Source: Anabaena sp. UHCC 0204
GTDB taxonomy: Bacteria; Cyanobacteriota; Cyanobacteriia; Cyanobacteriales; Nostocaceae
Length of the DNA: 64,000 nt
NCBI RefSeq assembly: GCF_009711975.1
Contig: NZ_VIKW01000009.1
Span: 221,806 to 285,805 of the forward strand
Reading direction: 5' to 3'
The notes beneath the pieces were generated by a model, which was not told the DNA's origin, did not search any database, and saw only the letters and a list, made by a program, of their open reading frames with translations. Position 1 is the stretch's first letter; the number at the start of each line of letters is the position of its first letter. Below, piece after piece: positions 35,372 through 44,798 of the stretch. A program made the translations under genes and the position numbers.

Positions 35372-37066
35372 TCATCTCCAACCTAACCAGCGTAAGCAGG
35401 GGATAATTAGGTAATAGCTTAGACTTAAACAAAAACTGATTAAGATACTCACCAAGCTGAAAAAACCTATGGCTGGGAAGATGTCAAAGCCTGTGGGTAT
35501 TTTGGAAAAATGGAATAAACTTAGTGATACTTGGAAACGAATTAAAACGGCGAGGATATTGGCGCTACCCAAACCAGCAATTACAGCGTAAGCTAATTGA
35601 TGAGTGCGAAGCCCTAAACCCAGGGTTAATAAGGGAAATGAAACTAAAATCCATGTTACTAAGTTTTCGGCGTTGTTAGACGATGTAATAAACTGACAAA
35701 CTAACCAGCCTAAAGCATAACCTAGAAAACCCATGGAGGCTGACATCAAAAATCGGCGTTTTTGTCCAAAACAGCCGGATAAAGTCAATCCCCATGCAGT
35801 TCCCAAACCTGCAAAAGCATAAACTATCGTTTCTGATGCTATATAAGGTTGATTTTTAACTAATGTTGGTAATTGATAGGACAATAATTCTAGCCAGCGA
35901 TCGCCTAAATTAGTATAATAAGCCAAAGTAACTCCAACAATAGTACCTATTCCCCCACAGATACTGCTCAAAATCATCACCCAAATTGTCGCTACACAGG
36001 CTAATAAGGATTTAAAAATACCCTGAATAATTAATAACGTGGTATTACTGATAGCTTGAGTAAATTCAGTTACTGATGTGACTATAAATTTCCCTGTACT
36101 GCTAAATAGTCCTTCCCGTGGTGGTGGGGAAGCAATCTTGAGTAATCTTTTGTGAATAATAGCTGCATGGGCTGGACGCAATTTCACGTCTTCTTGTACC
36201 ATTTCATCGAGTAAATCGGCTAAATTTGGGTTAATTGTCCGATAACTCCGCCAGCGTAATTCCCCTGTCAAACTATCTTCCAAATCTGACGGATACTTAC
36301 CTGTTAGCAGTTGAATCATTGTCCGTCCCAAAGCATAAAAATCTGCCACAGGACCAACATTACCGCCGCGAATTTGTTCGTGAGGGCTATAACCGGAAGA
36401 GTATAATCGTGTAGAAGTGGGATGCGATCGCAAAACTGAACCACTAAATTGTTTAGCACCGCCAAAATCAATTAACACCAATTGATCATCCTTAGCGGGT
36501 GTTGCAGGCGTGGAAGTACGCAACATCAAATTAGAAGGTTTAATATCCCGGTGAATAATTTGACGTTTATGTAACTCCTGCAAAATCTGTACAGTTTGGA
36601 TAAACCACTGCACTACTAAATCTTCTGAACAACCTTGAGGAGAACTTCTCAATACTTCCTCTAAAGTATATCCATTAATTTTTTCCATCACCAAACAAGG
36701 TAATTGATGAGGTTTAGGACTAACTAAATTGACTTGAAAGTAACCATCAGCATCAACTTTAGGCACACCAAGATTACGGAAACTACTGAGGACTTCCGCT
36801 TCTTGAATGAACAATTCTAGCGCCTTGGGTGAAGTTTCTACCAGCACCTTCAGCACTTTTTCTGTTTGTGTCTTTTCATCCCAAATCGTGTAAATTTGGG
36901 CAAATCCCCCCGCTCCTAATGGTTGAAGAGGGAAATAACGGTCTAATAGATGCAACGGTGCGCCACAACTGTTACAGAATTTGTTTCCCCAGGGTTGAGG
37001 ATAAGGACGCTGACACCGAGGATTTATGCAGTGAACCGCACTCTGAGTTATCTGGGTCAAAACCAC
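35372..37066 (-). CDS. Membrane Ser/Thr protein kinase with N-terminal zinc ribbon
   Basis: 564 residues. A zinc ribbon lies at the N-terminus (CINPRC and NKFCNSCGAPL), followed by a Hanks-type kinase domain (~40-305): LGAGGFAQIYTIWD, HRDIKPSNLML, LIDFGGAKQF. After residue ~345 come about six transmembrane helices. This layout is common in Nostocales, where dozens of such kinases occur; substrate unknown. The lysine in KVLKVLVET and the DFG motif are present, so it should be active. Confidence 0.92.
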   Translation of the reverse strand: MVLTQITQSAVHCINPRCQRPYPQPWGNKFCNSCGAPLHLLDRYFPLQPLGAGGFAQIYTIWDEKTQTEKVLKVLVETSPKALELFIQEAEVLSSFRNLGVPKVDADGYFQVNLVSPKPHQLPCLVMEKINGYTLEEVLRSSPQGCSEDLVVQWFIQTVQILQELHKRQIIHRDIKPSNLMLRTSTPATPAKDDQLVLIDFGGAKQFSGSVLRSHPTSTRLYSSGYSPHEQIRGGNVGPVADFYALGRTMIQLLTGKYPSDLEDSLTGELRWRSYRTINPNLADLLDEMVQEDVKLRPAHAAIIHKRLLKIASPPPREGLFSSTGKFIVTSVTEFTQAISNTTLLIIQGIFKSLLACVATIWVMILSSICGGIGTIVGVTLAYYTNLGDRWLELLSYQLPTLVKNQPYIASETIVYAFAGLGTAWGLTLSGCFGQKRRFLMSASMGFLGYALGWLVCQFITSSNNAENLVTWILVSFPLLTLGLGLRTHQLAYAVIAGLGSANILAVLIRFQVSLSLFHFSKIPTGFDIFPAIGFFSLVSILISFCLSLSYYLIIPCLRWLGWR

Positions 37067-37182
37067 GAAAATACAAAGGCTGGATCGATTTTAGCGTCTA
37101 TTTCACTTTAGTTCTAGATATTTCTGTGAATCAAGCACAAAACTTTGATGTTCAAGCTTTTCTACGGAAAGTTACAGGGTAG

Positions 37183-37813
37183 ATAGTATTGTATAAATAA
37201 TACAGTGATTATCTTCAGTTATTACGAGTCAGAATCTGTGATTATTACAACTTAATATAGCGATATGCACTCTTTGTGAGATACAGTCAACCAATCGCAA
37301 ACTCTGTAGGGGCGCAGGGTCTGCGCCCTCGATTGTATTACTAGGGATAACCGCTATAAAATACTAGCTTATTAACTTCATCAGGATTAGGTAAGCACAT
37401 AATTAGTCTTTTCCGTGACCTGATTACCGAAAATTCATCCAAAATTTAATAAATTCACAAATAACAACTTTTTATTTGCAGGGGTGAAAGTTACTGAAAA
37501 TAAGTCTTTTTACTGAAATTTAGCTATAAAAAAGTATTTTAGCCCGTGTATCTAATTATATTTTTTCTGTGAAGATAGCAATAAAAAGTTGACTACACTA
37601 CTAGGGCTATGACACTATCTTTTCAGTGAAGATACTGAAAAAAGCCAATCACAACATTATAGGAATCGTAAAGATATCTGAAAGACATTTAAGTAATGTA
37701 GGCATGAACTACCATAGACAGGTCTAGTAAGACTTAGTATTACTGATGTACATTTCAAATTCTATTCCTATATTCAGAATAAACTCCAGTATTGATTTTA
37801 AGGAATAAATTGA
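37183..37813. other. Long intergenic region upstream of the PEP-CTERM gene
   Basis: AT-rich, 631 bp. It has one GGGCGCAG palindrome (37310-37328) and repeated short motifs such as TTTTACTGAAA / TTTTCAGTGAAGATACTGAAA (~37509 and 37619), which could be regulatory or part of an untranslated leader. AAGGAAT at 37800 is the ribosome binding site of the next gene. No coding sequence recognised. Confidence 0.5.
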
Positions 37814-38485
37814 ATGACAACTTTAAGCGTATTTAAGAGAATTTCGGTATTAGCTGCTACATCTGTAATAGCAGTCACGGTTACTACAGCAAAAGCATCA
37901 GCTACCACCTTCTACTTAGGAAATGGGATTGACTTACCTGAAATAAAATCCAGCGTTAGCTACACTGAAGACGGTATTTCCTTATTAGCAACAGGAACTC
38001 AAAACAGCGGTGCATCGAGAAATATTTACCAAAGTACATTAGGGCTAGGAGTTACTAGTAGAAATAGTGTAGTTACTAGTGTTCTTAGTGGGGACAATCA
38101 GATTAATGGGGGAGTTACCCTTGGGGAAACACTCAACTTGACTTTTAGTCACACTGTAAAATTGCTGTCTACCACTTTTAGTCGTGTCGGCAGCAATGAC
38201 AGTTTTAAACTATTGGTAGATGGAAATCACTATATTTCTGCTAATATTCCCGGTGGTAATTTCTTAGACTTTGATATTAGTAAGTTCACCTTTACCCCTT
38301 CTCCAACAGGCAATATTTTCGGATTTAGTGTTACCGATGGCAACGATGACTATTTAGTAAAGTATGTTGAGGTTGCTAAAGTTCCTGAACCTGCTTCTAT
38401 GTTAGGTTTCTTAGCTTTTGGTGCTATGGGTGCAGGTTCTATGATCAAGCGCAAACAGCAACAAAAAACAATATTAAAAGCATAA
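37814..38485 (+). CDS. PEP-CTERM sorting domain protein
   Basis: 223 residues. Signal peptide (SVLAATSVIAVTVTTAKASA), a beta-rich middle part with no motif I know, and the C-terminal anchor KVPEPASMLGFLAFGAMGAG followed by a basic end (IKRKQQQK). Such proteins are exported and processed by an exosortase, often linked to exopolysaccharide. It has a ribosome binding site AAGGAATAAATTG and a terminator after it. Confidence 0.9.
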   Translation: MTTLSVFKRISVLAATSVIAVTVTTAKASATTFYLGNGIDLPEIKSSVSYTEDGISLLATGTQNSGASRNIYQSTLGLGVTSRNSVVTSVLSGDNQINGGVTLGETLNLTFSHTVKLLSTTFSRVGSNDSFKLLVDGNHYISANIPGGNFLDFDISKFTFTPSPTGNIFGFSVTDGNDDYLVKYVEVAKVPEPASMLGFLAFGAMGAGSMIKRKQQQKTILKA

Positions 38486-38535
38486 CTTCACAACTTTAAC
38501 TATTAACAAATCTACTTAATCAAGATTCAAAAATT

Positions 38536-38573
38536 AACCGTGTTTTTCCTAGTGGAAAGCTCGGTTATTTTTT
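38536..38573 (+). terminator. Rho-independent terminator after the PEP-CTERM gene
   Basis: Stem AACCG (38536-38540) with CGGTT (38562-38566), inner stem TTTCC/GGAAA (38545-38549, 38554-38558), loop TAGT, then a T-rich run to 38573. It lies 50 bp after the stop. Confidence 0.75.
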
Positions 38574-38637
38574 CATCCTCTCTAAGAGTATCTGTTTCAG
38601 TTCAACATCATGCTAAATTGACAAATGATGATCTCAA

Positions 38638-40242
38638 TTAACAACTATATCCATCTCCAGTCATAGGAAAATTATAATCAGAAAATATAGCATGATTGTG
38701 ATGATCACCGCTAGTTTCGTGATCAAGAACTTCCACAACTTTGTTATAAATGTCTTCCGCTTCTTCGGGAGAATCACCAATACTTGTTAATCCTAATTTG
38801 CCAAATTGGGAAAGACAACCCATCAGATGAAAAACCGTACCTGTTTCTGTGCCACTATCAAAATGTAATCTGTGGTGAGCGATAATATCCATTAAGTCAT
38901 TAGGTAATAATCCCTGATAACTAGCTTTTTGTAAATTGTCTGTGGCAATATAATATTTAGGTCTACCTTGCTGACTATAAAATAAACCAGTGGACAAATC
39001 ATAACGTCCATTAGTTAATAACTTTAAAGTCATAAATGGGTGAGTTGTACCACCTTTACGGAGATTAATTTCAATTGCTTGAATATCCCATTGACCATTA
39101 CCTTTGTCAACAGTGATAAAATCAGCACTAAATCTTTCCAAAGCCCCTTTTTCTGCTAATTTTTTACCAACCCTTAAACCTAATTCCTGTAATTCACAAC
39201 GATAATTTTTATCAGCAGGAAAACGACAACCTACATAAATTTGTCCGTCTGGTCCGCCTAAAATTTGATCATGAGTGGAAAGTATTTCTACTTCTCCCGT
39301 CGGTGTAATTCTACCTTGAACACTGGGAGAATGTTTGATCTCTCCTTCGATAAAAGCCTCTGCTATTGCACCTAATTCAGGAATGCGTTGAGAAAAATTT
39401 GCCCAGGTTTCTTGTGAAGATTGAAAACGTAAATGGGGAAAGCGATCGCTAATTGCTGCTACCCTTTGAATATGATCAGCTTTTCCTGGTGCAAAATCCA
39501 TAATTGGTTTTAAATCCAACAGTGCATTACCTTCTCCCGAAAAACCTTCATTCAACTTAATTACCATTCTTTGTAATGTCGGTTGACGTTCCCACAAATC
39601 AGCCGCAACATTTGCTAAATCGGCTGAATTCTTCACCAACTCGCTACCGTCAGGAAGGGGAACATCACTTTCTTGAAAAATTTGTCTACTCCCACTTTTT
39701 GTTCCCCAAATTTGCAAATCTGGTGCAGCCGCATATAAAGGTACACCTAATTTTAAAGATAATTCTGATTCCCAAAATGTCGAATTATAACAGACCATAA
39801 AAGCTTTATCTAACCGCAAAGCCTTGTGAATACGTTCTAATAAACGGGGACGTTCTAATATTTTTTGACTCAATGGTTTTAAAGAAGCATCATAAGTAGA
39901 AAGTAATAATAAACGATGACGAGCATGGGAAAAAGGAATACCAGGAAGTAATTGTAAATAATAGTCAATAATGCTAGGATGAAGAGGCATTGAAGTCACA
40001 TAAATTAATCTAGTGCGGGGATTTCGTAACCGCATTAAAGAGAAAAGCAATCTTTCCTCATAATGTTCACATCCTTCCACCTTGAGCAATTCTCGTTGAT
40101 CTATACTCAAAGAAGGAATAATTAAAATATCCGCTTCACTATTGTCAAATAACTCGCTAGTTTTCCAGCGATCGCGTAAAATTAATTGTAAATCCCGAAA
40201 TTTATCAATTTGCTGTAAATCATCAATATTTAGTGTCACCAT
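38638..40242 (-). CDS. ATP-grasp peptide ligase, PGM1-related
   Basis: 534 residues. The middle is ATP-grasp-like (MVIKLNEGFSGEGNALLD; FIEGEIKHSPSVQGRI; WDIQAIEINLRKGGTTHPFM, the last with the metal-binding E-I-N). The C-terminus TGTVFHLMGCLSQFGKLGLTS then IGDSPEEAEDIYNK matches the C-terminal domain of the pheganomycin ligase PGM1. PGM1 joins a nonproteinogenic amino acid to a ribosomally made peptide. No precursor peptide or tailoring enzyme is obvious; the divergent 97-residue gene is the only small neighbour. The substrate is unknown. Confidence 0.78.
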   Translation of the reverse strand: MVTLNIDDLQQIDKFRDLQLILRDRWKTSELFDNSEADILIIPSLSIDQRELLKVEGCEHYEERLLFSLMRLRNPRTRLIYVTSMPLHPSIIDYYLQLLPGIPFSHARHRLLLLSTYDASLKPLSQKILERPRLLERIHKALRLDKAFMVCYNSTFWESELSLKLGVPLYAAAPDLQIWGTKSGSRQIFQESDVPLPDGSELVKNSADLANVAADLWERQPTLQRMVIKLNEGFSGEGNALLDLKPIMDFAPGKADHIQRVAAISDRFPHLRFQSSQETWANFSQRIPELGAIAEAFIEGEIKHSPSVQGRITPTGEVEILSTHDQILGGPDGQIYVGCRFPADKNYRCELQELGLRVGKKLAEKGALERFSADFITVDKGNGQWDIQAIEINLRKGGTTHPFMTLKLLTNGRYDLSTGLFYSQQGRPKYYIATDNLQKASYQGLLPNDLMDIIAHHRLHFDSGTETGTVFHLMGCLSQFGKLGLTSIGDSPEEAEDIYNKVVEVLDHETSGDHHNHAIFSDYNFPMTGDGYSC

Positions 40243-40510
40243 ATCCCCACCCCTATACCAATTCCTATACTAATTCCCTACTTAATATATATCTCAAGGA
40301 AGAGAGCAGATAAAGATTGTCAATGTATCTTTTTGTTACTTTATTAAGAGATATCAAAATCTCCTCTTTCTCCACCTCTGTTACCTCTGCGCCTCTGTGG
40401 TTTGTTTAAAAAAATTACAGCCTGCTACACAAATGATGGCGATATTCATTCCTCAAAACTTCAGACTAAAGAGAGATGAATAAATAATTAATAACTAATA
40501 CAATCTCAAA

Positions 40511-40804
40511 ATGGGAATATATAAATTAGTAAAAAATTCACTTATTATGGTATCTCCAAAACCATTACATGATACAGAATTAGTAGATTGTGCCAGAGCA
40601 AACGCCAACCAGGGAATAGAAACAGCAGCTTATTACTGCGGTTATGGTCATGATATTAATACATTTGCTCAACAATTACGCCAAGCTTGTGAAAAAATGA
40701 ATTTACAAGTGAAAGAACTCAACGAACTGATTACAGATCAGGATATGATCTTAAAACTAGGAACTGGAGAAATTATTGCACCAGAGACAGCATCAGAACT
40801 TTAA
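40511..40804 (+). CDS. Small conserved protein, function unknown
   Basis: 97 residues from 40511; the ATG at 40547 (MVSPKPLHDTELVDCARANA) is a plausible alternative giving 85 residues. It contains CARANANQGIETAAYYCGYG and a C-terminal helix, and no signal peptide. It looks like a soluble helical protein of the kind annotated hypothetical in cyanobacteria. Divergent from the PGM1-like ligase with a 268-bp gap. Confidence 0.6.
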   Translation: MGIYKLVKNSLIMVSPKPLHDTELVDCARANANQGIETAAYYCGYGHDINTFAQQLRQACEKMNLQVKELNELITDQDMILKLGTGEIIAPETASEL

Positions 40805-41198
40805 TTTTGTTGGTGCAGCTTTCATTTTGCGTTTATTTATACGTAGGATGGAAATTTCCCACCATAAACCAGTTTAAGTGGAAATAACTGTCCGTCATAG
40901 AATCCTCTTGCCTATCAAAACAAGTATATATATTTACACCACGCCACCTATCAGTAATCAAAGCAGAGTGCCGTATCACAGTATGGACAAAATACAAATA
41001 AAGTTATTTATCGGTTTTAGCCCTAAAAATGGTAAAATATATAGAAAAACAGACTTGTACTAGTACACAACGGCGTAAGTCAACCAACCATTAAAAATTT
41101 GACAAAAGCTTGTGTAATCTGCTTTTTTAATTTTTAATTTTTAATTTTTAATTCCGCACTGCGGTACTAGCTTCGGTCTCAACAGCAAAGGTTTAGCA
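40805..41198. other. Intergenic region upstream of the M50 protease
   Basis: No credible gene; a 61-codon reading frame at 40878 has no ribosome binding site. A 7-bp tandem repeat (TTTTTAA, four to five copies) lies at 41132-41153. The promoter of the protease gene is probably in the last 60 bp. Confidence 0.5.
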
Positions 41199-42674
41199 AT
41201 GTTTACTTCATCAGAAACTCCTATAATTGCAGCCATTGTGCTGATAGCGTCCGGCATTTTAGGCTGGGGCTTTTATCGCGCCAGACCTTTTGGTAAACTA
41301 GGCATCTTAGCCTGGTTACAATCAGTCGTCTTAATGACTCCCTGGCTTTTGTTCTTTGGATTATTTGCCGCTGGTATTTATATCAACATCGTTGGGATCT
41401 TATTCTTGGTGGTAGCTTCCGCTGGGTTATATATTTTCCTGGGGAGAAAATTACGGGATGCAGGTCAAGATGCTATTCTCAAGCAACGGGCAACAGATAG
41501 ACTCGCAGCCGAAGGTGATAAAGACAGTCCCGTAGTAGTAACAGAACTGAAATTAGAACCAACCCCCATACCCGAAGCAGATTTAAGCCAGATTAGAAGC
41601 ATTTTCGGGATTGATACATTTTTTGCCACAGAAACTATTCCCTACCAAGAAGGAGTAGTTTTTAAAGGTAACTTGCGGGGAGAACCCGAAGCCGTTCACA
41701 ACCGACTAACGAAGAGTTTGCAAGAACGGTTAGATGATAAATACCGCCTGTTTTTGGTAGAAAACACTGACGGTAAACCTGTAATGATTGTTCTACCCAG
41801 CCGCACAGACCCCAGGCCAACCCAATTAGCTCAAAAAGCCTTTGCGGTGATTTTGTTGATAGCAACTATCGCTACAAGCTTAGAAGTGGGGGGGATATTA
41901 CAAAATTTCGATTTATTAAGTAACCCCGAACGGTTTGCAGAAGCTTTACCTATCGCTTTAGGTTTATCTGCAATTTTGATATCTCATGAAATCGGACATT
42001 GGTTATTAGCGCGTCGTCACCAAGTCAAGTTGAGTTGGCCGTTCTTTTTGCCAGCAGTGCAAATTGGCTCTTTTGGGGCAATTACTAGATTTGAGTCCCT
42101 TGTACCCAGCCGCAAAGCCTTATTTGATATAGCGTTAGCTGGACCTGCTTTTGGTGGGATTACTTCCTTGTTACTGCTGGTGATAGGGTTGCTACTTTCC
42201 CACCCAGGAAGTTTATTTCAATTACCCAATCAGTTTTTCCAAGGTTCTATTTTAGTCGGTAGCTTGGCGCGGGTTGTCCTCGGTTCGGCTTTACAATCTC
42301 CGTTGGTGAATATTCATCCTTTGGTGATTATTGGTTGGTTAGGATTAGTTATCACGGCGTTGAATTTAATGCCCGCTGGACAATTAGACGGGGGGCGAAT
42401 TGTCCAAGCGATTTATGGACGCAAAACCGCAGGAAGAACTACTTTTGCAACGATAGCTTTATTGGCTGTGGTATCGCTGGGTAATGCTCTGGCTATGTAT
42501 TGGGCTATTGTGATTTTGTTTTTGCAACGCGATTTAGAACGTCCTAGTTTGAATGAAATCTCTGAACCAGATGATGCTAGGGCGGCTTTATGTCTTTTGG
42601 CTCTGTTTCTCATGATTACTACTCTTTTACCTTTAACTCCGGCTTTAGCTGGACGTTTGGGGATTGGTAGTTAG
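41199..42674 (+). CDS. Site-2 protease, M50 family (EGY-like)
   Basis: 491 residues, integral membrane metalloprotease. The zinc site is HEIGH in LISHEIGHWLLARRH and the second motif is NLMPAGQLDGGR (NPDG-like Asp). Two N-terminal helices (residues ~8-75) precede a soluble region with the FKGNLRGEPE motif that resembles chloroplast EGY proteases and their cyanobacterial homologues. S2P enzymes cut transmembrane regulators inside the membrane; the target here is unknown. Confidence 0.9.
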   Translation: MFTSSETPIIAAIVLIASGILGWGFYRARPFGKLGILAWLQSVVLMTPWLLFFGLFAAGIYINIVGILFLVVASAGLYIFLGRKLRDAGQDAILKQRATDRLAAEGDKDSPVVVTELKLEPTPIPEADLSQIRSIFGIDTFFATETIPYQEGVVFKGNLRGEPEAVHNRLTKSLQERLDDKYRLFLVENTDGKPVMIVLPSRTDPRPTQLAQKAFAVILLIATIATSLEVGGILQNFDLLSNPERFAEALPIALGLSAILISHEIGHWLLARRHQVKLSWPFFLPAVQIGSFGAITRFESLVPSRKALFDIALAGPAFGGITSLLLLVIGLLLSHPGSLFQLPNQFFQGSILVGSLARVVLGSALQSPLVNIHPLVIIGWLGLVITALNLMPAGQLDGGRIVQAIYGRKTAGRTTFATIALLAVVSLGNALAMYWAIVILFLQRDLERPSLNEISEPDDARAALCLLALFLMITTLLPLTPALAGRLGIGS

Positions 42675-42681
42675 GAATTTC

Positions 42682-42717
42682 GGCGTTGCTGAAAGCTAAT
42701 TTCAACTCAGCAACGCC
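42682..42717. terminator. Inverted repeat after the protease gene
   Basis: GGCGTTGCTGA (42682-42692) pairs perfectly with TCAGCAACGCC (42707-42717), followed by AAATTTTC. It may end transcription between the converging genes. The same sequence family occurs at 19567, 32332 and 63420. Confidence 0.6.
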
Positions 42718-42727
42718 AAATTTTCAT

Positions 42728-42757
42728 TGTCAATTGTCAATTGTCAATTGTCAATTA
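42728..42757. repeat. 7-bp tandem repeat overlapping the glycoside hydrolase stop
   Basis: Four tandem TGTCAAT heptamers. The stop codon of the minus-strand hydrolase gene lies within its right edge, so slippage here would change little. Confidence 0.8.
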
Positions 42758-43977
42758 TTCAAAGGTTTCCAATCGGCTAATAGGTTGGGGTAATTTGTTG
42801 GTGTGGGGAAATTTTTCTGCCATGCTTGTTGACGTTGTTGGGGGTTTTCTTGGCTCAGTTTCCATAGGGTTTCGTAGAAAAAGAAGGAAACGCCGGCAAA
42901 TTTTCTTTCTCGCACTTTCTCTATTTGAGTTGTGATTTGTGCCATGGTAACTGTGCGATTTTTTAACCCACTTAAAATCCCAATACTTACAGGAATATGA
43001 CTTTGGGCTAGTTTGACTTCGGGATATTCTAATTCGCTGATAAAGACGTTTAAATCATTACGATAAATTTGTAAAACTAAGTCTTCAATTAATCCCATTC
43101 TTTCCCATTTTTGCCAATCTGCAAGGTAGTATTCGTAGGAAAATCGCTGGGGATTAGGAGCAACGGAAACGATACAATCTTTTTTATTTGCTTTAATTGC
43201 TGTAAATACCCGTTTCATAAATGCGGTGATTTTGTTCGCTCTCCAACTTACCCATTCTGGATCTTTGGCGTTTGCGGGGGGAAGTTTACCTTTGTGTTCT
43301 TTCTTGTATAATGCTGTGGTGTAGGCATCATATCCTAGTTCTGATGGTAATCCGAAATGGTCATCAAATTGAATTCCATCAATGTCATAGTTTTTGACAA
43401 TTTCTACAATCAAATCTTGGATAAATTTCTGCACATCTGGACGAAAGGGATTTAACCAAACTCGGTTATGTGTTCCTTCTTTAATTATTTTCGTCCCATC
43501 TCTGCGATTTGTCAGCCACGCAGGACGATTTTTAGCTAGGAGTGAATCAGCAGGGGCCATAAAGCCAAATTCAAACCAGGGAATTACTGTTAAACCTTGT
43601 TTATGTCCCTCGGTTACTACTTCTTTGAGCATATCTCGCTTTTGTAGTCCGGGGGTAGGGTCAACTGATTTACCAATGACTTTGGCTGCGACTTTGCTAG
43701 GATATAGTGTATATCCCCAATTCCAGACGGCGGGATAAACGGTGTTAAAGTTGAGTTGTTGTAATGTTCGTAAACTTGATTTTAAGCGATCGCTCTCAAA
43801 TAAAACATCACTATCAATATTTGTTAACCATACTCCCCGTAATTCTGTAGATTTAGGAATTTGAGCATTTAAGGGGAATGATAGCATCAAGAAAGCAACC
43901 ATACTCACGGCCATCATAGCCGCTAAAAATCCTAGTTTTCTACTTTGACGTTGCCATTTTAGAACTATTTTTTTCAT
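42751..43977 (-). CDS. GHL10/DUF187-type glycoside hydrolase family protein
   Basis: 408 residues. An N-terminal hydrophobic segment (LGFLAAMMAVSMVAFLMLSF) is a signal peptide or anchor. The rest is the GHL10 (DUF187) (beta/alpha)8 fold: ELRGVWLTNIDSDVLF at the start, NFNTVYPAVWNWGYTLYPS, VIPWFEFGF (catalytic-type Glu), WLNPFRPDVQKF and DIDGIQFDDHFGLP with candidate catalytic acids. These proteins are related to GH13/GH18-like enzymes acting on cell-wall or exopolysaccharides. Confidence 0.88.
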   Translation of the reverse strand: MKKIVLKWQRQSRKLGFLAAMMAVSMVAFLMLSFPLNAQIPKSTELRGVWLTNIDSDVLFESDRLKSSLRTLQQLNFNTVYPAVWNWGYTLYPSKVAAKVIGKSVDPTPGLQKRDMLKEVVTEGHKQGLTVIPWFEFGFMAPADSLLAKNRPAWLTNRRDGTKIIKEGTHNRVWLNPFRPDVQKFIQDLIVEIVKNYDIDGIQFDDHFGLPSELGYDAYTTALYKKEHKGKLPPANAKDPEWVSWRANKITAFMKRVFTAIKANKKDCIVSVAPNPQRFSYEYYLADWQKWERMGLIEDLVLQIYRNDLNVFISELEYPEVKLAQSHIPVSIGILSGLKNRTVTMAQITTQIEKVRERKFAGVSFFFYETLWKLSQENPQQRQQAWQKNFPTPTNYPNLLADWKPLNN

Positions 43978-44084
43978 CGGTTATCCCTGGTTTGTTAAAT
44001 TTGGGGTTTCGCGCAAAGAGGCAAAGGAGCAAAGACGCAAAGGAAGAAATAGATTAATTTGAAAATCATATCTACTTCTAGTAA

Positions 44085-44489
44085 TTAATCAAAAATAGAA
44101 ACTACTTTAATCCCAGTTACTCGGTGCATAGGCTTTGTTTTTTTCTCGGTTGTGACTAATTCCTCTGCACCCACTGACAATGCCGCAGCTACATGAAGCG
44201 CATCCATAGCAGCTAAACCATACTGGGAAGCAATTTTATAAGCCTCTTGAACAATATGAGTTAAATCGCTTGCCCAGTAGGTAACATCGCTAAAAAATTC
44301 TTCATAGAATTGAGCTTCTTCAGTTTGCTTGCTATACACTGCTTTGGGATTTACCTCTAATTTGACAAACTCACTAGAAGCGAATTCCCGTTGGGAATCT
44401 CCTAATATTTCCAGTGCTTTCTCAGCAATTGCACCAACACCATTTGTCGCACTAATTAACACTCCTGAATCAATATAAGTTATTTTCAT
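44085..44489 (-). CDS. PIN domain protein, TA toxin candidate
   Basis: 134 residues. ITYIDSGVLISATNG supplies the first Asp, SSEFVKLEVNPKA the Glu, and YGLAAMDALHVAAAL the third acidic position, as in PIN proteins. It overlaps the upstream DUF2281-like gene by 4 bp, antitoxin first. Confidence 0.82.
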   Translation of the reverse strand: MKITYIDSGVLISATNGVGAIAEKALEILGDSQREFASSEFVKLEVNPKAVYSKQTEEAQFYEEFFSDVTYWASDLTHIVQEAYKIASQYGLAAMDALHVAAALSVGAEELVTTEKKTKPMHRVTGIKVVSIFD

Positions 44490-44728
44490 TCTTCTCTACC
44501 TTGTAGTCCACCTCTGCGACTGGCAAGTTCCTTTTCTATTTCCTCTTCATTTAATAAAGGCTTACCAGCAGCAACAATTCTAGAACGAATCTGTCGCAAA
44601 CGTTCCCCTAGAGGAGGTTTATTTGCAGAGTTTTTGAAATGAAGAAATTCCACAAACTCTAAAACTTCCTCTTGTTTATCTTGTGGTAGAGAACGCCACT
44701 TTGTTAATAACTCTTGTTCTGGACTCAT
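44486..44728 (-). CDS. DUF2281-like antitoxin
   Basis: 80 residues. It opens MSPEQELLTKWRSLPQDKQE then VLEFVEFLHFK, the DUF2281 helical core, and ends in a basic/acidic tail (LNEEEIEKELASRRGG). Paired with the PIN gene by an ATGA overlap. Confidence 0.8.
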   Translation of the reverse strand: MSPEQELLTKWRSLPQDKQEEVLEFVEFLHFKNSANKPPLGERLRQIRSRIVAAGKPLLNEEEIEKELASRRGGLQGREE

Positions 44729-44798
44729 TAGTATTTACCCATTACTATCACTACTCATGTTCCTATTATATAACAGGTGATAGGGTTGAAAGTCTCCT

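Noticed and set aside
36829..37182. 117-codon plus-strand reading frame
   Set aside because: Mostly antisense to the Ser/Thr kinase gene, without a start signal.
40878..41063. 61-codon plus-strand reading frame
   Set aside because: No ribosome binding site, low complexity and no recognisable motif.
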